Positions 1 to 10,480 of a stretch of 64,000 nucleotides of DNA are shown here, in pieces (within the stretch, counting starts at the first letter, position 1; every line of letters starts with the position of its first letter). The DNA is from Microvelia longipes. Its lineage: Eukaryota > Arthropoda > Insecta > Hemiptera > Veliidae. The DNA is taken from contig JACMZG010001863.1 of assembly GCA_018340805.1 (NCBI GenBank), forward strand, positions 25,171,274 to 25,235,273, written 5' to 3'. Both the position numbers and the translations under genes were made by a program. A model generated the notes under the pieces. That model did not search any database and was not told where the DNA came from. It saw only the letters and a list, made by a program, of their open reading frames with translations.

Positions 1-403
1 ATACGGCTTGTATTGAATAATAAATAGATCACATATGTTATCTAACCACATTTCGCTTTATAATTTTATTTCTTTTTTACTGTTCTAAATCAGTGCGGTT
101 TATGGGTTTGTAAGTCTGTGTTTAATATGGAAATCGGTAAAATAACCGTAATGTTTTATTTTATGCTTTAAACCAGATGAAAGTTTTATTATCTTTAAAA
201 AATAACTTGTTTTATGTTCATATAAAATGTGCAATTACACGTTTCGTAATTATTAGACTGTTTCTATGTCCAACTTATATTAAACAGAAATTATTGTGAG
301 TTTTACGACTAGGAAAAAATTTCACCATGGAATCATTTTTTGTGTCTTTTAAAAGACTTTACAGACAACATAGATATTTTGAGGGAATAATTAAAACATT
401 TTT
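1..403. other. AT-rich non-coding DNA
   Basis: No gene, RNA or clear repeat is visible. Open frames here are short and have a composition expected by chance in AT-rich DNA. Confidence 0.6.
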
Positions 404-1065
404 ATACTTCTCCTCACCTACTCTATGGCTATATAGGAAAAGTATTATGTTCATCCTAAATATCCAAAACCGAGATTTCATCAGCATTATTCGTTTTATA
501 CTTTTTAAGACGTTCTATGTGGGTATCATCAGGATGCCTGTGTGTGTTGATGTGTCACTCTTAACGTTATGAAAGTTAAAAACAAACAAGAAGTTTTCCA
601 GTTGAACTATAGTAAAAATTTTGCCCAAGCAAAAAATTGGTTAAGTACAAAAATATTTGCGTACAACTAGCCAGCAAATATTTTAAAAATTGTTAAAACT
701 CGAAAAGCTGAAATTGTATTAAGGACGAACAGACCTACAAAATTTCATTTTGCTATTGACAGCAATTTTGAGGTTTTGAAGCAATTAAAACATTTTCTTT
801 GGGATTCAATTTATTCTTTAAAATAAATTGAGACTAAATAAATACTACTTTAAGTATTTCCTAGTCTAATGATAAAATTCTTGGGAGAAGTGAAATAATT
901 CAGAAGTTTTATCATCCTACAGACGATTGGTTTTTATTCTTAGGGCAATAGTACAATCGTAGTTAGACCAATGTAGTAGACCTTTAGCTTTAGGCTATCT
1001 TGACATTTAAGAATAAGTGTGGCATGTCTGAAGTCGTGAGGGAACAATCCGAGGTACCTCTGTTC
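404..1065 (+). mobile_element. Diverged copy of family R repeat
   Basis: The head of family R is recognisable at 404-560: a TATAGGAAAAGTATTATG-like block, then CCAAAACCGAGATTTCATC, then a GTGTGTGTTGATGTGTCA stretch. The end of the family tail is recognisable near 1,030-1,065 (GAAGTCGTGAGG, then TCCGAGGTACCTC). The interior is too diverged to follow, and no convincing 5S-derived segment is seen. A short open frame at 327-572 runs through the head but has no recognisable domain and is most likely a chance opening. This is the oldest-looking member of the family in the window. Confidence 0.45.
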
Positions 1066-1771
1066 ATTTTATTAACAGATTTTTTCATTAATTTAACGGC
1101 ACTTCTTTAGTTTAGGCGACACCTTAGTTTTTTGTGTATATTTACCTTTCTCTTAATCCTGACTATTATTATGTTGTGATTTATGAATACAATATACTAA
1201 GTGGTCATCATCTAATCTAAAAAAGAAACATTATGACTACCTTTTTTGTTTAAATATCCATGTTAAGCAACGTCTAGCAAAATCTAATCAGATTTGTTTT
1301 AACAAGCTAAAACTTTTATTAACTATTTTTTCCAATTCTTTTAAAATGTAGTTATAGTCAGGAATAAAACGTTTAAATTGCATATTCCCGTCGACATACA
1401 TTTTTTTATATAACTAATAAATATGATAACCACAAGAGACTCAGATACAATAATAATAAAAAGAAATGCTGAATAAATAAAGTAACAAATCAAAAAACTT
1501 TACCTAACTATTACTCTGGTAGTTTTTATAAAGTTTAAACTTGTTTTTTATTTCACTTTTTTAGCTTTATTATTCCTTCTTTTTTTAAAAAAAAATGTAT
1601 CGTATTTTTATATTCCTTAAATATTGCTAAGAATGTTACATGAGTTTTATAAAATTTTATAACTTTAAAAATAATAAAGTATAATAGATATTTACATAAC
1701 TCGGACAGGAAGAAAGTTTTTTTTCACATCAGGTTCAGTTTTCTTGGTGAAAAAAAAACTTAATTTGATCC
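1066..1771. other. AT-rich non-coding DNA
   Basis: Nothing recognisable. The stretch has A/T homopolymers and no open frame of note. Confidence 0.55.
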
Positions 1772-1870
1772 TGTGGCCGAATGGCCACGGGATTTAAATT
1801 AGCCAGTTCTGGAGGCTTTTCGTCCCCAGTCGGTTTTAGTGCCCAGAAAAAACCGAGAGTTGAATTCCTT
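1772..1870 (+). repeat. Possible tRNA-derived SINE head
   Basis: TGTGGCCGAATGGCCACGG resembles the A box of Leu/Ser-type tRNAs (GTGGCCGAGTGG). About 70 bases later GAGAGTTGAATTCC resembles a degenerate B box. The stretch is markedly more GC-rich than its surroundings. It does not fold into a complete cloverleaf with a paired acceptor stem, so it is not called a tRNA gene. A short palindrome (GTGGCC/GGCCAC) could alone explain the A-box match. Confidence 0.3.
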
Positions 1871-2010
1871 TGATTATTCTGTAAAAATTTATTATTTAAT
1901 TAAGTTTTATTTACTAGCTTACATTTACTTAGAAAAGAAAAATACGGTAATTTCTCTCTTTAAGAGATTAAATGTTACTTATGAACAAATGAAAGAGATA
2001 GTTTAAAAAA

Positions 2011-2036
2011 TGAGTCGTAATATCAAATACGACTCA
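2011..2036. repeat. Short perfect stem-loop
   Basis: TGAGTCGTA pairs with TACGACTCA across an 8-base loop. It sits in AT-rich DNA with no gene nearby. Confidence 0.5.
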
Positions 2037-2584
2037 TCTAGTAGATAATAAAATGCTTATTATTTAATTTTATTTAGATTACTAATGTTTATGCACTACC
2101 TAATGTTTTATTGAACTGGATAAGAGAGCAATGACACGTTATGAGGAACCCTTTTATTTGAAGAATTATTATTTTGTTTTTCAATTTATTTATTTTTTCC
2201 TCTGGCCGATTTTATTTTCTGGTTAAATAAGTTTTGTCCCTTCTTTTATTTATTATTATTTTATCTTTTAAAGGTAACAATTTTTTTCTCTTATTAAATT
2301 TTTTAATAAAAGATTTTTTTAATTGTTTGTAAAAAGAATTAAAACAAATGTTTTATTTGTTTAAATTTCGTCAAGAGGAGATTTTTGTATATTTTTATTT
2401 TTCTGTAAAGATGGCTAAGAATGAACTTGTATTCTTCAGGATTGTGACACGATTTTTTATACCTGTGACGAAATAGTTTCTGTAACTGACATTTTTTAAG
2501 ACTTCATATAAGAAAATCAATTTTATCTTCAGAAGGGTAATAATCAAAACATTTCGGGGCTTGTTTTATGTAATATTGACCGTC

Positions 2585-2632
2585 ATTATAACCCGGCGGA
2601 AATAATAATTTATTATTTCCCGCCGTTATAAT
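2585..2632. repeat. Foldback hairpin with CCCGCCG core
   Basis: The two 22-24 base arms are complementary over almost their whole length (ATTATAACCCGGCGG against CCCGCCGTTATAAT) and are separated by two bases. The ATTATAACC edge also occurs in the foldback element at 3,188-3,390, so the two may be related. It may be a solo terminal repeat or a micro-MITE. Confidence 0.6.
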
Positions 2633-3187
2633 CCAGCTTAGTCAACTTAATTATTGAGTAGTTAAAATTACAGATTCAAAGATCTACGTAAAGAATTTTG
2701 AGTAAACAAAGTTATGTTGGCAGCACTGATTCATTAAATCTCAGCTGTCTGTAAACAAATAATTTCTTTATCAAATCTGTTTTGACGATAAATACCTACT
2801 TTTTACTAAGTTTTTTCTCATCTTTCAAGTAATATTCCTGTTATATTTATCATAAAAGGATTTAGTGCGGTTGTTTACGATGGAAAGTGATAATGAAATG
2901 ATAGTAAACGACATAGATGAATTGTTTCCCGATATCCCGATAATCCTCAACCGTCTGTATAGATGACGAAGCAAATACGGTTAATTAATTAATAGAGCAT
3001 TTAGGTATTTATATTTTTTTGTTTGTTATGTATGTATATGGTTATGTTTGTTATTATATTATACAATGTTTTTTGTTAATTTTGCATAAAATAGTATAAT
3101 TATGTTTCACTGATTCTATATATAAACAAATACAGTTTGTTTTTTGTTTCATATATATTGTTTTTCCTTCTGGAGATAAAATATTGT

Positions 3188-3390
3188 ATGCACCACGTGA
3201 ATAATGCCCTATTATAACCCTCGTCAAATTATCTAATTTGTAATTAATCCTCGGCTAAAGCCTTGGGATTAAAATAAATAATACCCTCGGCTAAAGCCTC
3301 GGGATTTATAAATCATGATTCCTTCGGCTTTCAGCCTTAGGAATCATTACAGTGACCAGGGTTATAATGACCCCCATTCACTAGGTGCAT
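3188..3390. mobile_element. Foldback MITE-like element, about 203 bp
   Basis: The left end reads ATGCACCACGTGAATAATG and continues to ATTATAACCCTCG. The right end is its imperfect inverse: CAGGGTTATAATGACC, then ATTCACTAGGTGCAT. This gives terminal inverted repeats of about 35 bp. The interior holds a nested series of small palindromes built on CCTCGGCTAAAGCCTCGGG and CCTTCGGCTTTCAGCCTTAGG. No coding capacity. The superfamily is unknown and no clear target-site duplication is seen. Confidence 0.65.
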
Positions 3391-3637
3391 GAATAACTAT
3401 TAAAATAAATCAAATTTGTTTTGTACTGTGTTAGAGAAATTACAGTCTAAAGCTAGCGAATTGACAGGGAATTGAGGTTGGGAAGGAGAGGATGGCTCGG
3501 CAGTAGCGTGGCAATTTCCATTCGGTACCACAACGGTACTTAGTACTTACTCCTACAGTACAGGGACTATATACTTCCCACACCACCCTATCGGGTATAA
3601 AGTTAAAATGCACCTTTTAAAACGGCGGACATTTCAG

Positions 3638-3645
3638 TGACGTCA
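3638..3645. promoter_or_regulatory. Perfect CRE-like palindrome TGACGTCA
   Basis: The octamer TGACGTCA is the consensus CREB/ATF site. A second perfect copy lies 135 bp downstream at 3,773-3,780. Regulatory use is inference only; there is no gene start nearby. Confidence 0.3.
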
Positions 3646-3772
3646 CATAAAATTAGCTTATGCAACGTAAATAATTGAAGAATATATGATAGATAATTAA
3701 ATTTATAAATTTTATCCGAAAAAATTATGTAATATTAACGTGAAATCATAATTAATATAAAACATCAAAAAA

Positions 3773-3780
3773 TGACGTCA
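3773..3780. promoter_or_regulatory. Second perfect CRE-like palindrome
   Basis: This copy of TGACGTCA is paired with 3,638-3,645. The flanks (CAGTGACGTCAC and ATGACGTCACCAG) are partly inverse of each other, so the pair may be the ends of a degenerate inverted repeat rather than promoter elements. Confidence 0.3.
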
Positions 3781-4364
3781 CCAGTATACCTTTGTGGTAC
3801 TAGGCCATGATAAGAGATGTTATCCTTCCTTTAGTAGTATTAATTTACCTTTGTTTTTAAATATAAAATTATTCAAGCATTAGATGTTTCCTGCATTCTG
3901 TTGGCAAAAGTTAGCACTATTTAAACATTTTGTTAAAATTTTCCGTTATGAAAGTCTAGGAGAAGTCTAGTGGTACAGTTTTGAACTAAACCTAGAGATA
4001 ACAATGTATTGATTTGTGTTTAGTTCTGGGAATACTCCACAGAATGCGCCTTATGTCTGATTTTTTAACTCCTAAAGGATTATAATCTTAGAGATTTTTT
4101 CAAATGATAAATATTTAAAAGACTATAAAGTAGCATATACTATTGCAAAAAGTAAGTATCCATAAGATTTTGTTTGTAAATCAAATTCATTTTGCAAATC
4201 TAAAATACCAGATTTTTTAAAGTATTTATTTATAACCTCAAATTTAACTAATATAAACTCTTCTTAAAAGCAAAACTTTGCGGCTGCAAAAGGGATTTAT
4301 AACTACATAGCTGCTTGCTTTAGAAAAAACTTTATACTGTTTGTAGAATATTTTACTTATTTAA

Positions 4365-4445
4365 AGCAATTTGTTTGTTTGTTTTACAGGTAAGCCTAAT
4401 ACAAGATATCTGAATGCCTGAGCGTCGCACCTCGGGTGAGTTTTA
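4365..4445 (+). other. Candidate 46-nt exon / recursive splice site
   Basis: A T-rich tract (TTTGTTTGTTTGTTTTACAG) forms an excellent 3' splice site ending at 4,389. It is followed at once by GTAAGC, a good 5' splice site, so acceptor and donor are juxtaposed as in recursive-splicing ratchet points. Forty-six bases on, at 4,436, a second strong donor (CGG|GTGAGT) follows, which would define an exon at 4,390-4,435. All three frames of that 46-mer contain a stop, so it would be a non-coding exon or a recursive-splicing exon rather than an ordinary coding one. Seen: the motifs. Inferred: use in splicing. Confidence 0.4.
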
Positions 4446-4779
4446 GCATATTAGTAAATATGTTTTGTGTATTTTTGTAAAGTGAATTTTCGTACTTAAA
4501 ACTTTAATAAAAGTTTTAACTCTCTATAAGATGAGAATAAAGAATCACTTGTTCCACACGAGCCTAGTAGACAGTAAATAGGCCCTGATTAGCTACTAAG
4601 GTGACATGCTTAATGCTGTAAGCACTAGCTAAATATGTACGCCGAAGTCTCATCTATACTTTCTATTATTCCTGTTGTTTTTAACTATATGATATATTAT
4701 TTTTTGTAATATTCTCTATTTTTGAAGTGTCCGATGAAGAATGATTATGTTTGGTTAATTCATTATAATGAATTCTAAT

Positions 4780-5070
4780 AGGAGAACAGTGACTTTACAT
4801 TGGGTCCCAATGTTTTCTTTGTAGCTATTGCTACGAAGAAAAATTACAAAACTCAATTGCAAGGTCCCCTAGGCTCTATTAGTTAGCTTCTCTGGGTAGG
4901 GGTTGCCTTAAATTCTGATCTACTCTGAATTACTACCAGGTTTCCTGACACATTGTATGTTGCAAATAGTTCTTATCTCTCATAAGAACTTAAGAACACG
5001 CTCATACGAATACGGGCAAAATCCTTTTGGCCTGTGCTGGGATTGAACCCTCGGTCACTTTTTGAAGCTG
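4780..5070 (-). repeat. Possible tRNA-like SINE remnant
   Basis: On the minus strand GAGGGTTCAATCCCAGC (around 5,037-5,057) matches a tRNA B box (GGTTCAANTCC) in a tRNA-like T-arm context. The following DNA, down to about 4,780 in plus coordinates, is GC-richer than its surroundings. No clear A box or poly(A) tail is seen. Confidence 0.3.
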
Positions 5071-5220
5071 TGGATTCAAATTTGTAACTAAGTTCACTGT
5101 GTAGTAAATTTGCACTAAATCAACAGCCGTTTACACAAACTTTGTATAACGAATACATTCCTTTCTACTTTTAAATACTTTTATTAATAATATGCATATA
5201 ATTGTTTTGTAGTGTAACAC

Positions 5221-5370
5221 AGGCTAAAATCAGTTGACAGTGTGGGAAAATAATGCCAGGGATCCAATGAGGTTATTGCAGAATGTTAAACCACGTCCAC
5301 CATTTCAATTCGGATCAACCTAATTGGTTCCTCAACACTATTTGCCCACGGTGTCAACTGATTTTATCCT
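5221..5370. mobile_element. Short foldback MITE, about 150 bp
   Basis: The left arm (AGGCTAAAATCAGTTGACAG, then TGTGGGAAAATA) is the imperfect inverse of the right arm (TTTGCCCACGGTGTCAACTG, then ATTTTATCCT), giving arms of about 32 bp around an 85 bp core. No open frame. The family cannot be identified. Confidence 0.7.
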
Positions 5371-7289
5371 AAATTGAGCATACTTACAAATCAAACGCTT
5401 TTGCGTTCCATGATGTCATGGGAGCCGGTGAGTTTGGTCGGAGCGTTTTCCTTTTTTTATAACGTAAATTACAGTTGAGCACTTACTACGAAAAGAAGTA
5501 TTATCTTTGCTCGTATGTACACCTTCCCCCTCCTCAATCCTTAAGATAACTGTTTGTTGTTTTCTTACTTCTAGTGTAATGTCTTAATGTTCGTTCTTAC
5601 TTAGTGTGTAATATGTGTGTCTAGACTAAAGTTATATATAAACCAAGTAGGGAAACAAACGCGATCTCTGTCAGACCTGGCATGTAGTTCACATTTTGTC
5701 CACCAGGGTGTTGGCTCGAATTTTCCTATGAGCTTGGCCATTTTTTTACCCTAGTAAATGTTAACAAACCATTTACGGCACTCAAAAGCTTTGTTTTTAT
5801 TGGATTTATTTGTATAATTTAGTATAAAATGTTAACAATTTGTGTTATAAATACGTTTTGTCACATCCAATAGAGGTTTCAGTGCGAATCCGTGCGAAGC
5901 GTCTAGGTTTGTTTAAATAACTTAAAACGAACGGCTAATTAAACTTTTGTGTGTCTTAATTAACTTAGTACATTTTTGCGAGTTTTTCCCCTTCAAATAT
6001 TAACTTTAATTAGCAATTTAACAACTTTAACCAAACATTTTTGAGTATAATAATAGCAATTGTAATTTTAAGGTATATGTAAGGCAATACATTGTCGTCT
6101 GTATGTTCTTCAAAATCTCAATAAAAACTTTAAGGTAACATATTTTACCTTTATTATGGTTTCTCTTTTTCTTTAACTAATTTATTGTAACAATTATTTC
6201 ACAAAATTTAATACAAAATCATTAAACTATCACGTATGTATTAAGAAAACACGATAAAAAGTAAAACTCACCTTACGTTATCAGGGTTGCCAATAAAGCA
6301 AAGTAAAAATCGTAAATCCTATGAGGCGCATGCGCAGTTATTTCAATTCTAGCTATTTGTTATTTTGAGCCAGCTATCAGGTGATCACGCATGTCTGAAT
6401 TTAATTACACAGGTATAGGAGTTTCCCTTCTTGGTTTATGTATTTCTTTAGTCTAGACCTATAACACTTTACTTTTCTTGTATTTAGATGGACCTGTAAT
6501 GATTTAAAAGTCCTGTTTGCTTTTAGAGTAGGCATATTTAGAGTTTGCTTACCCCTCTTTGTGCTGTCTCACGACTTATTTTAAGCATCGTTAAACTCTG
6601 ATGTATTAAATATTTAAGACACGATCCATTAATCAAGTTTAATTTCAATGAGATAAGTTTTTTGATTATACTGACGTAGACATTTTTTAATAGTTTAAGT
6701 TTTTACTAAGGTTTCTTCTCAGTTGAACAGTTTTAAAATTTCTGTTTAAAACATTTTAAGGCTTTAGATAAAATATTTTTGTTAGCAATTAATTTTTAGC
6801 TGAGATTTATTAAATTATTTTCTTTTGTTATATTTATTTATGTTTATGTAATAAACTTACCTTGAAAAAGTTAATGTCATCTTATACTTAACTTACTGTA
6901 TCAAATCAACCGCATACATATAGGCTTAATTAATTATGTTGTTTTGTTATTATTTTAACTTGAGAGTAACTTGGCTTATAATCATCTTACGTGTAATCAT
7001 TGTGTGCGTGCCTTATATTGTAGAAATCCCTTTAAGCAACGTGATAAACATTATCTATGAATATTAGTTTTGCTATTAAGTAAATCATTTTGTTTATTAT
7101 TGTTCATTTCTAAGAAGGTGTACAGGTTTAGATACATAGATGTATAACTTCAACAATAAACAAAACAATAATAATTGACTGTATGTAGGAAAAACTATTA
7201 GTTCCTTTGTGGTTGAAGCATGAAACTGACATATTTATTTTAATAACAATAAACTGTTTAGGTTATTTAGGGTTTACTTTACGCTAAAA
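5371..7289. other. AT-rich non-coding DNA
   Basis: No gene. An ATGATGTCATGGGAGCCG segment followed by a good donor (GTGAGT) at about 5,410-5,435 could be a tiny exon, but no acceptor is visible upstream. The NRF1-like site at 6,326-6,335 is the only other short feature. Confidence 0.5.
6326..6335. promoter_or_regulatory. NRF1/Ewg-type palindrome GCGCATGCGC
   Basis: GCGCATGCGC followed by AG matches the consensus for nuclear respiratory factor 1 (Ewg in Drosophila), which often marks TATA-less promoters. It lies in GC-richer sequence just after AGGGTTGCC. No transcript start or gene can be tied to it. Confidence 0.3.
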
Positions 7290-9264
7290 TAATAGGATGA
7301 TAATGGATAATAAGCTCTCAATAGCTCTGTAAGAAATTGTATAAAAATAATATTTAATGACAATGATTACCAGAATTACCGTCCGCACTTGAATATGAAT
7401 CAATGTTAGAGTTCAATGTTGAAGTTTCCTTGTCTTAAACGTTTGTGCCAAACCGAGATGTTCTATTTTAAAATTATTTTGAAGAATAATTTATTTTTTA
7501 AAAAAATCGACAGTGCTGTTTCACGTGATAGAACCCCCAAAGTTTTAAACAACAACGCAGCGCTCCTTAACTATGTAAATTTCAAAACGATTCCTAAGTA
7601 TCATTAATTCTAAATTAATCTCTTTTGATTTATACTTGCTTTAATACTGAGTTTTGCTTTCCTTTCATTTATGCATTGTCTTTAATTGTTGTTTATTTTT
7701 AAGAAAGATCAAAACTTGTATTAATCAAATTACTGCATTGACAGAAGCCAAATTAATGATTGTTCTGAAATAAAATTTAGACGCTTTTTACAAAAGGGTA
7801 CGTCTTTTGAATTAAATTGGTTCTAGGAACTTGAGAAGTTTTAACTAGGTTTCTTTTCAAACGAATTGAATAACGAATTCTCAATCTTATAGAGTCAGAT
7901 ATCAAAAGCATTCAATCTTTCTCGTTTTCAAATCTTTCTCTTAAAGTTTTTTTTGAAGATTTCGTTGAAACTTTGTATACCTTCTTGACAAATACTTAGC
8001 CATTTTGTATAGACCAATGCTATCAATTTTTATAAACTTCTTTTCTTCTGTAAAATGTTTGAATTTTAGTGGAATTTTGTGTTGAATATGCTGAAAATAA
8101 TCTAGATTATCATTTGATTTGTATGGCTGGTCTCCATTTTGGTATTATTATTCTGGTATCCATTAGTTTTAGTAGTTATGTTTTTAATAAATAAATTACT
8201 TTTGAGACTGCTACTTTTCGACAATTACTAGGTGAGAATTTTTAGTGGTGATAAGAGTGTTGACAATATTATGACTTAGAGTATCCTAACGATGTAGATT
8301 TTATAACATGGTTTTGCTCAGGCTTGGGCGAAATATAGTTGTTATATAGCAACAACATTACATGAATGATTTGAGCCCACTTATCGTTAGTTGTTTTACA
8401 TTTTATTTGGTACTTTTTGTTTTCTTTAACTCTGAAGTAATTTAGCATAACTTAGTTTGAGTAACCGAACAGTGTAAATTTTCTAACGTGAATTTACTCA
8501 GATTTAGGCAAATATAATTGTTACATAGAAAAAAAATATTACAGTGCATCATTTGTACTTTATTATCTCCTGTTAACATTTTTTTTTGGTAATTTGTTTT
8601 ATTCTTTATCTTTGTAGTTTGTTTATTTGTTTTTAGTAAGGTCTAAATAATTTTAAATCTTAATAATTAATTAGTAAACTAACATTCGTAATTAATACTA
8701 GTTAATTAATAATTATAGTAAGCGGTTGTTTCTACTTACGAAATAAGTATATTATTAGTTCTTTAATGAAATTTTTAAAATTATTTTATTTAGAAATGTT
8801 ATTTTATTTACTTAAATGTATTTTCGTTTAAGCATCAGAAGAAGTTATCATATCTTTGATCACCTTTAAAAATATGTTTTCCATAAGTATTGCTTTAGGG
8901 GATTTAGCTATTATTATTAATGAATTAATTATTTATCATAAAAAATGTATTCTTTTATTTAAATTTGCTACTTTAATAATGTTATCTATAATCTAATGTA
9001 ATAACGTAGTGTAATTTAATCGTGTAATCTATGTTACCTTGACCTTTGAAATAATTTCTTCTCACTTCAAGCGCCTTTTTAAGCTGCGGAAAATCCAATT
9101 TCCTTTCTATTAATTTTCACTGCCAACTTAGAAGTAAGGAAAAAGCTGTTACTTTTTGAAGGTATATTTTCATTCTGAAGTCTCTCTCTTTTTTGGATAA
9201 AGTTAAGCTGTCAGAAAAGCTGGATGTGAAATGTTTCAACTATTTCATTTTTTTTCTTTTTACA
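7290..9264 (+). repeat. Block A, plus-oriented copy of a 2 kb inverted pair
   Basis: This block is matched in reverse complement by 12,190-14,194 over its whole length, with substitutions and small indels but unbroken collinearity. It has no long open frame; a 63-residue frame at 7,416 is not recognisable. The left edge starts near ATAATAGGATGATAATGG and the right edge ends after GTTTCAACTATTTCA and a T-rich run. It is not obviously a transposon because the ends lack inverted repeats. The block was probably copied by a rearrangement involving block B. Confidence 0.85.
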
Positions 9265-9804
9265 TCATAAGCTTTTTTAGTGTCAGTAAGAGCGATTTAG
9301 TGATGAAATTGAGGTATCTCTAATTTTTTATATTTTTCTAGTAGAACCGAATAAAGTTTTATTTTTAGTTAGCTTCCTATTTTTTTACTATTTTACCATG
9401 TTCGTTTTTCAATTCTTTTCTCCAATAATTTCAGACACAGGTAATCCTAACCATAAAATTTAATTATCAATCGAAAAAGTATACTAATTAGTATTCCAAT
9501 AAATGTATAATGTAAGATTAATGTTTATTTATTTAATCTGGTTTTGCAATCCTAGAAATTATCAATCCTCTTATTGGACCATTTATTTATATTTTATGTT
9601 AGTGTAAGTTAATGTACCATTTTAACGCCTGGCCGAAAAGTTAAATCTTGATTAAAATTTTAATGTTATGCACGAGAATAGAAGCTTGGTATAAAAATCA
9701 ATTTTTAGTTCTATTTGTGGGTTCTGAAAAATAATTTTGTTATTTCGTCTTTAATCAACAGTGATTACCCTTTTCGGAAATTCATTAAACAAGTACGCTA
9801 AGTG
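9265..9804. other. AT-rich non-coding DNA
   Basis: No gene or clear repeat. It separates block A from a family R fragment. Confidence 0.5.
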
Positions 9805-10125
9805 TCATCTCATTATGAGCATCATTTAAATTTTTATCGAATGCTTTAAAATGATATAAAATTGAAAAATAGTCATATTGAGTTGAAATTTGATACAATT
9901 ATACCCCGTTATGTTATTAACAAGTATACTTAGTTTCATTCAATTACGGTTAGTATATCGTAGTATATATACGGGTTTTTATGATAATTTATGTCAAGTA
10001 TCACCAAGAAGGCTATTGATCTTATGGATGACCGCTGGGAAAAAAGCATATATTATTATTTATCACTTTACACGTCCTCAGACGAGTAAAACGAGTCGCT
10101 GAGACTCGATTCGCTAGGCCTCGTA
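9805..10125 (+). mobile_element. 5'-truncated family R copy with 5S-derived segment
   Basis: The body of family R is recognised from CATCTCATTATGAGCATCAT onward. At about 9,994-10,041 an eroded 5S-rRNA-derived segment ends in GGATGACCGCTGGGAA. Mutated tail repeats follow (CGTCCTCAGACGAG, GAGTCGCTGAGACTCGATTC). The head is missing. The 70-residue frame at 9,890 runs through it and is not a gene. Confidence 0.55.
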
Positions 10126-10480
10126 ATTAACAAGATTATATTCATCAATTATCTAAAATAATTTTAGAAAACTTTAATTTACTTTAATACATCCTAGTTA
10201 AGAAGGATTTAACTCCTAACTTAATCTTCTCGCGGTAAACATCTGGAGGCTCAGGGCCTTAGATTGAAAAGAAGAAAAAACAAGGTGGGGAGTAAAGCAT
10301 ATTGTTTCTACTGCTGTTATAAATCTACGAACCAAAACTTTGTTTTTTTTTTGTTACTATGTTTTAACACCACAAAATTGCGGTTTTCTTCAACATAAAT
10401 TTATCCCTGTAGCCTTATTGCCGGGGAAACTTTATGAAAACATGTTCTACCTCGAACTGTCTCTAGGTGTCTTTTGTTTT
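10126..10480. other. Non-coding DNA between repeats
   Basis: Nothing recognisable. A 63-residue open frame starting at 10,340 continues into block B and has no domain; it is treated as chance. Confidence 0.5.

Noticed and set aside
6855..6875. Minus-strand TTTTTCAAG|GTAAGTTTAT as another recursive splice site
   Set aside because: It has AAG rather than CAG and a weak pyrimidine tract, and lies on the opposite strand to the better sites.
9420..9445. TTTCAGACACAG|GTAATCC as a mini-exon
   Set aside because: The exon would be six bases long, with a weak upstream pyrimidine tract.
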